In this document: one piece after another, positions 44,144 through 48,554 of the stretch | How positions within the stretch are numbered: position 1 is the stretch's first letter | How the letters are laid out: every line of letters begins with the position of its first letter | DNA from: Bacteroides sp. | GTDB taxonomy: Bacteria > Bacteroidota > Bacteroidia > Bacteroidales > Bacteroidaceae | Direction: 5' to 3' | Assembly (NCBI RefSeq): GCF_030151085.1 | Contig: NZ_JASLER010000055.1 | Coordinates: 1-48,554 of the forward strand | Length of the DNA stretch: 48,554 bases | The notes under the pieces: generated by a model | The model's input: the letters and a program-made list of their open reading frames with translations, nothing else | Told to the model about the DNA's origin: nothing | Databases searched by the model: none | Program-made: the position numbers and the translations under genes

Positions 44144-44848
44144 TCAGATAGTAGTACGATATTGTTTCAATTCATCCCGCAAAGCTTGCGCTTTTCCATC
44201 GGTCAATTGGTTCAACAAAGCCCAAAAGCGTTCTCCATGATTCATCTCACGGGTATGAGATAACTCATGTAACAGGACGTAATCAATCAAATGCTTGGGC
44301 AATAAAACCAAGAAATAGGAAAGATTGATATTACCACGACCGGAACAACTTCCCCAACGTCCGCTACTAGAATTAATCTTCACACTTTTATAAGGAAGGT
44401 TATGCCGAGTGGAAAGCATATATAGACGGGGAGGAAGAATAATCTTTGCATTTCGCCGTAACGCCTCTTCAATTACTTTATGTAGCCAATCCTGCAATGC
44501 CTCATCAGAAAAATCGGCATCAGGAGGACATATAATCTGCATCTCGCCCAGTTCGGAACGGGATAGAAAGCGCTCCCGTTGACCACTAACAAGGCTTAGT
44601 TTAAAGAATTCCGTATCAATCCGGTAATTCAAATCGATTAACGGACGCACTTGTTTTTGTTTGGCAGTTTTCAGGCGGGGACGTAACTCTTCAATAGCAT
44701 TTTTCAGTTCTTTCATTGAGGTGCCGGGAGGCACAGTCACAAATACCCCATCCTCTTTTGTACGGAACGTCAGGCGCCGTGCCCGACTATTCACCCGAAC
44801 AAACAAACGGCCAAGTTCCTCATCTTCTATAATGTGTTCTGATTCCAT
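44144..44848 (-). CDS. YgjP/SprT-type zinc metallopeptidase domain protein (DUF45)
   Basis: The start MESEHIIEDEELG at 44848 gives 234 residues; the open frame reaches 44965, but the upstream part (MQLIVIAECSF) does not look like family sequence. The zinc motif HELSHTREMNH (His194, Glu195, His198, His204) and the N-terminal block VRVNSRARRLTFRT are those of the YgjP-like M48-related family (PF01863). The RWGSCSGRGNINLSYFLVLLP stretch is also typical. It is a cytoplasmic predicted peptidase; the substrate is unknown. The family often lies near restriction-modification genes, but none are seen here. Confidence 0.88.
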   Translation of the reverse strand: MESEHIIEDEELGRLFVRVNSRARRLTFRTKEDGVFVTVPPGTSMKELKNAIEELRPRLKTAKQKQVRPLIDLNYRIDTEFFKLSLVSGQRERFLSRSELGEMQIICPPDADFSDEALQDWLHKVIEEALRRNAKIILPPRLYMLSTRHNLPYKSVKINSSSGRWGSCSGRGNINLSYFLVLLPKHLIDYVLLHELSHTREMNHGERFWALLNQLTDGKAQALRDELKQYRTTI

Positions 44849-44922
44849 TGAATTCTCTATGAATGAACAAAAGAACAAAGATTTGACCGAAAAAACAAGT
44901 AATTGCCTCCTAAAAGCGAACG

Positions 44923-44944
44923 GAGTGTCCGAAAACGAACACTC
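44923..44944. promoter_or_regulatory. Inverted repeat upstream of the YgjP-like gene
   Basis: GAGTGT (44923-44928) and ACACTC (44939-44944) flank a 10-bp spacer (CCGAAAACGA). It is a possible operator in the 256-bp gap between divergent genes; nothing else supports it. Confidence 0.3.
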
Positions 44945-45048
44945 AGCAATTACAATTAACTGCACATAATCAACACTTTACATTTATGGCACAAATATTG
45001 AATATTATAGGCGGATTAAACTTTCTTTCAAAAAAGACACTCGATCAT

Positions 45049-45078
45049 GCAACTTTTTGGAAACTGTTTACGTCTAAT
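45049..45078 (+). promoter_or_regulatory. ECF-sigma-like promoter of the GIN-domain gene
   Basis: GCAACTT (from 45049) and CGTCTAA (from 45071) have the AAC and CGTC signatures of -35 and -10 elements used by extracytoplasmic-function sigma factors. There are 17 bp between GCAAC and CGTC. No TAnnTTTG element is present. The start codon at 45105 lies about 20 nt after the expected start. Confidence 0.55.
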
Positions 45079-45104
45079 AGATAAATGCTAAATCATAAAA
45101 ACAA

Positions 45105-45977
45105 ATGAATATGAAAAGTTTAACAACATTCATCGCAATCGCTTTTTTAGCGTTCAGTACTACAGCTTGTTCACAACAACATACGTACAGCTCCGGAGGT
45201 CTCTTCGGAGGTAAAACCGTTAAGGGCAGCAAGAACTTTGTAACCAAGAACATCAAAGTAGAAAACTTCGAAAAGATCAGTGTCGCTGGTAGCCAAGATG
45301 TAATCTATAAACAGAAACAGGGTGCTCCAAGTCTGGAAATTTATACTTCCGACAATATTGTTGATTTGCTCGATATCCAGGTAAAAGGCAATACGCTCGT
45401 TATCGGATTCAAAAAAGGAGTAAATGTTTCATACGACAAACTCGAAGTACGTGTCACTTCTCCTAATTTAACAGGTGTTTCAGTGGCCGGTTCAGGCGAT
45501 TTCAATTTTGCCAACGGATTGAAAAGCCAAGATGACCTTTCTCTCAGTGTTGCCGGTTCGGGCGACATCAAAGGAGCAAACATCGGTTGCAATAATATGA
45601 AAGTTTCCATTGCAGGATCAGGTGATATAAATACCAGCTCTATCTCTTGCAATAGCTTGAAAACATCGGTTGCCGGCTCGGGTGACATGAATATTAAGGA
45701 TATTACAACTAGCAATGTTGAAGCAAGTATCGCAGGCTCCGGTACTATCCTGTTGAGTGGTAAATCACAAGAAGCCTCATACTCTATCGCCGGTTCGGGC
45801 GATATCTTCGCAGACGGTCTGGAAGCCAAGAATGTAAATACCTCCATTTCAGGTTCAGGCGACATTAAATGTTTCGCTACTGATTTTCTGAAAGTTCGTA
45901 CCAGTGGAAGCGGCAGCGTAGGTTATAAAGGCGAACCGCAACTGGACATTCCGAAGAAAGGATTATATAAACTATAA
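45105..45977 (+). CDS. GIN-domain (DUF2807) surface lipoprotein
   Basis: The 290-residue product has a lipoprotein signal (FSTTAC, Cys22). From about residue 50 it is a repetitive beta-helix-like domain with the motif AGSGD, or a variant, recurring every 20-25 residues: AGSQD, then AGSGDFNF, AGSGDIKG, AGSGDINT, AGSGDMNI, AGSGTILL, AGSGDIFA, SGSGDIKC and SGSGSVGY. This is the putative auto-transporter adhesin head GIN domain (PF10988), of unknown biochemical role, common in Bacteroidetes envelopes. ECF-type control is suggested by the promoter at 45049-45078. It ends at a strong shared terminator (46072-46097). Confidence 0.9.
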   Translation: MNMKSLTTFIAIAFLAFSTTACSQQHTYSSGGLFGGKTVKGSKNFVTKNIKVENFEKISVAGSQDVIYKQKQGAPSLEIYTSDNIVDLLDIQVKGNTLVIGFKKGVNVSYDKLEVRVTSPNLTGVSVAGSGDFNFANGLKSQDDLSLSVAGSGDIKGANIGCNNMKVSIAGSGDINTSSISCNSLKTSVAGSGDMNIKDITTSNVEASIAGSGTILLSGKSQEASYSIAGSGDIFADGLEAKNVNTSISGSGDIKCFATDFLKVRTSGSGSVGYKGEPQLDIPKKGLYKL

Positions 45978-46071
45978 AGAAATTGCATTAACTTTGGATT
46001 AATAAATAGAAAACCTAAACTAGATTCTCTCTAATAAATTACCTATAGAAAGATGATTTCTAAAAAATGGC

Positions 46072-46097
46072 AAAAGGCTTCCGTGAGGAAGCCTTTT
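46072..46097. terminator. Bidirectional terminator
   Basis: AAAAGGCTTCC (46072-46082) pairs perfectly with GGAAGCCTTTT (46087-46097) around a GTGA tetraloop. T-rich sequence follows on both strands. It separates the convergent GIN-domain and TonB-receptor-like genes. A weaker 6-bp stem (ACTCTC 46109-46114, GAGAGT 46123-46128) lies beside it. Confidence 0.9.
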
Positions 46098-46164
46098 GTT
46101 CGTAAAACACTCTCTACCACCGGAGAGTAAAATCAATCAATTAATAAAATGTCTGTGGTATATT

Positions 46165-48501
46165 TTACTTATCAACATTCAGGATACCTGATTCACTATC
46201 ACTGTTATTGATACGTTTCTTCGATGATTTGTAGCTCTTGCCAAACTCAAAATTATAGTTAAGCCGCAAAACAAACATTTGACCGAGTTCCTTAGCATAT
46301 GTCCACGAAGAGTTGGGAGCAACCTTACTGATCCGTTCTTTTCCAGTTTTATAGTTATTGGTAAATGGGAAAAGTGCACCAACTCCTAACTGAAACTGTT
46401 TATGGGTATAAGTAGCCATGAATACAGTCTTATTCTCACCTTTGTAAATGGTCTCTCCAAACAATTCATTTTTATTCTTGCTATACTGCCCTATCAATGA
46501 AAACTTTTTATAATTAAGTATTCCCATCAAATTATAATAGAAACAGTTATAGGTATGGGTGTAGTCATTTCCATTAGACCAGTATCGTGCAAACCCGCCT
46601 TCAGCACTCAGAGTAAGGAAATTCTCCAGGTTACCCACTTTCAATCCACGGAGTACAAAAGTAGGTCCCAACAGAAATGCTTGCATGGATCGTTGATTCT
46701 CATCCATTATAATAATCTTATCGCCTTCAGCAAAGACACTCTCCATAATAGCATCCTTCCGATACAGATGTCTCACATTCAGCATAAAAATAAAGGCCTT
46801 TTTCATATACGAGTAGTTCAGTGTATTGTTATAGGTACTATAGGTCTTCAAAGACGGATTTCCACGCATAATCTGAATGGTATCGATGGGCTGCTCCACA
46901 TCGGTAAGTGCACTAAGCGAAGGGATGGAAGGCTCTACATTGAAACGGTAGTTGATATTACCGTTCTTATGGGGTGCAAAGTTCAATCGTACAGTAGGTG
47001 TAAATGTATAATAAGTATGCTTTTGCCCTCCTTCTTCAAAATAAGAACGGGTAAGACCGGCACTGACGCCATAGCTTACTTTCTTAATATTTCCCTGTAT
47101 TTCTGCAAAAGCTGATGACTTGGCTTGATTCATCTCGGAGGTCATGGGTGAAGAACCTGCATACTTATTCTCGGCATACATCTGATAATGGCGCAAACCG
47201 GCACTGAAGGCCAATGATTTAAACTTTTTATCATAGATTGCTTCACCGATAATAGAACGTTTATTTCCTGTCACATCTGTTTCAATAGCGGCCAAAGTTT
47301 TGTCCTGAGTAGTATATTCACTGTACTGCCTGTTAGAAGTAGAATGAATCAGCGTACCAGTTACATCAAAAGTCAATGTCTGGTCGTGCGGTAACATACG
47401 TTGATAATACACATCAAGAGAAGGCGTATAGCTGAACTGCTTGTTATGCAGTTTAGAGAGAATATAACTATCAGTATTAGATGCGTCATAAAGTTTATTT
47501 GACTGATCCAAGAAAGGAGCATCATTTATACTGTTACGGAATGTCACGTTCAGCATATATTTATCAGGTTCGGAAAGATTGTACGAGAGGTCAACATTGT
47601 GATCAAAATGTTTGCTCTTATCGTTTATACCTTCTTGTACACGGTGTATAGTCTTGTTATCCAAGTGATATTCTTCCGTCATATCCGTACGTGTTTTCTT
47701 GAATCCTCTGTCATTCAAGTTATAAAACACTCCCCACTGTGATTTTTTATAGTTGTATTTGGCAACCACGCTATTTTCTCCAAACAGCATTTGAGGAGAG
47801 TTTAGCGTTTGTATATTCACCAATCCACCTGATTCGCGTTGGCGCACAATAATATTGACTACTGCGCCCAAGCTACTGTCACCATAACGTTCTCCCGGAT
47901 TCTCGATAAACTCTATTCTTACGATATCTTTGGGTAACAAAGCTGCCACTTCGGTGGAGGTAGCAACAATACCATTGATGCGAGTCTGTACGGAAGCACC
48001 ATTGGCTTCCATACTTTTATTTATTGAATTTACCTGCAACCGTGGAATAGAAAGATTCAGCATCAAGTCGTATGGATTATAGGCGTTCTTCATTGCCGCA
48101 CTCGTGGGAACAATCACCATTCTATCTACTTTCTGCGTGATGCTATTCCCCGAAACAACGACCTCATTCAGTGAAACTGATGCCTCTTGCAAAAGGATAT
48201 CACCCATCTGAATAGTACCATGGGGATTACTTATTACGATTTGTTCACTGTTATAGCCGATATAAGACACTTTCAATAAAAGATCGGAACCAGCATTCAC
48301 CTTCAGTGAGAACTTCCCTTTACTACTTGTTGTACCTCCGGTAATAAAAGTAGAATCGGGTAAAGAAACAACCGCTACATTTACATATTCAATAGCTCGA
48401 TTATTATTATCAACTACTGTGCCCTCCACTTTAACTGTTTGTGCTATTGCTGTAATATTCACCAGCAATATCAATATATTTATTATAAATACTTTTTTCA
48501 T
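46165..48501 (-). CDS. TonB-dependent receptor-like outer-membrane beta-barrel protein, SusD-less
   Basis: The 778-residue protein has a signal peptide (TAIAQT), a carboxypeptidase-regulatory-like domain (about 24-110, VEGTVVDNNNRAIEYVNVAVV) and a TonB-box-like ASVSLNEVVVSG. A plug-like region (VQTRINGIVATSTEVAALLPKDIVRIEFIENPG) and a barrel of the OMP_b-brl_3 type follow. It is shorter than SusC (about 1000 residues) and has no SusD next to it, so it may transport something other than glycans, or only form a barrel. The C-terminus continues after the barrel with the polar tail KRINNSDSESGILNVDK. The upstream gene, if any, is outside the window. Confidence 0.88.
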   Translation of the reverse strand: MKKVFIINILILLVNITAIAQTVKVEGTVVDNNNRAIEYVNVAVVSLPDSTFITGGTTSSKGKFSLKVNAGSDLLLKVSYIGYNSEQIVISNPHGTIQMGDILLQEASVSLNEVVVSGNSITQKVDRMVIVPTSAAMKNAYNPYDLMLNLSIPRLQVNSINKSMEANGASVQTRINGIVATSTEVAALLPKDIVRIEFIENPGERYGDSSLGAVVNIIVRQRESGGLVNIQTLNSPQMLFGENSVVAKYNYKKSQWGVFYNLNDRGFKKTRTDMTEEYHLDNKTIHRVQEGINDKSKHFDHNVDLSYNLSEPDKYMLNVTFRNSINDAPFLDQSNKLYDASNTDSYILSKLHNKQFSYTPSLDVYYQRMLPHDQTLTFDVTGTLIHSTSNRQYSEYTTQDKTLAAIETDVTGNKRSIIGEAIYDKKFKSLAFSAGLRHYQMYAENKYAGSSPMTSEMNQAKSSAFAEIQGNIKKVSYGVSAGLTRSYFEEGGQKHTYYTFTPTVRLNFAPHKNGNINYRFNVEPSIPSLSALTDVEQPIDTIQIMRGNPSLKTYSTYNNTLNYSYMKKAFIFMLNVRHLYRKDAIMESVFAEGDKIIIMDENQRSMQAFLLGPTFVLRGLKVGNLENFLTLSAEGGFARYWSNGNDYTHTYNCFYYNLMGILNYKKFSLIGQYSKNKNELFGETIYKGENKTVFMATYTHKQFQLGVGALFPFTNNYKTGKERISKVAPNSSWTYAKELGQMFVLRLNYNFEFGKSYKSSKKRINNSDSESGILNVDK

Positions 48502-48554
48502 AATATGATTTTCTATACGTAAATTATCATGTTTATTTCTTCAAAGCCTCTTCA

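Noticed and set aside
44849..44965. N-terminal extension of the YgjP-like peptidase
   Set aside because: The extra residues do not resemble the family, and the block VRVNSRARRLTFRT follows soon after the internal ATG at 44848. The extension also contains the inverted repeat at 44923-44944.
1..48554. tRNA, rRNA, insertion sequence or integrase genes
   Set aside because: I saw no cloverleaf-like sequences ending in CCA, no transposase or integrase motifs and no terminal inverted repeats with target duplications. The PULs show no mobile-element borders in the window.

Overview
The window looks like a chromosome segment of a gut Bacteroides. Supporting signs are two SusC/SusD-type polysaccharide utilization loci (PULs), each with a one-protein hybrid two-component regulator, Bacteroidetes-type promoters (TTTG, about 19 bp, TAnnTTTG), poor Shine-Dalgarno signals and many lipoprotein signals. 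The esterase-rich PUL recalls loci known from the B. intestinalis / B. cellulosilyticus group; that placement is inference, not something the sequence proves.

Layout. 1-1,700 (minus strand): the first codons of rimP behind a clear promoter and a leader hairpin with a T-run, a decayed AAA-ATPase/PD-(D/E)XK nuclease gene with three deletions, and an HU-like protein with a C-terminal winged-helix-like tail. 1,747-20,235: PUL 1. A divergent hybrid regulator faces a plus-strand operon of SusC, SusD, a PKD-like surface lipoprotein, GH5, GH2, GH26, GH28 and GH43. The GH5 and GH26 point to a beta-mannan backbone; GH28 and GH43 point to pectic or arabinose/xylose-containing parts. 20,260-20,294: a shared terminator hairpin where the two PULs converge.

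20,320-39,794: PUL 2. A minus-strand run of type-B carboxylesterase, SusC, SusD, three CE1 esterases (two of them tandem CBM48-like/CE1 paralogues) and two GH3 enzymes, with a divergent plus-strand hybrid regulator. It has four esterases but no endo-acting glycanase, so it probably imports and strips ester-decorated oligosaccharides, plausibly feruloylated or acetylated xylan fragments. The last GH3 has its own promoter and may be independent.

39,956-44,008: a small membrane protein and a four-gene minus-strand operon of secreted proteins (CsgG/FlgT-like, DUF6175-like, an unknown, LPP20-like) behind a near-perfect promoter. 44,144-48,501: a YgjP/SprT-type metallopeptidase, a GIN-domain (DUF2807) lipoprotein behind an ECF-sigma-like promoter, and a SusD-less TonB-dependent receptor-like barrel.

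The most unusual signal is not a gene. At least five intergenic regions carry short degenerate tandem arrays with a period of about 22 bp (11 bp in one case), close to one or two turns of DNA. Each array has its own sequence but the same architecture, often with internal inverted repeats. They lie upstream of the HU-like gene, a GH3, a CE1 esterase, the PUL 2 regulator and the small membrane protein.
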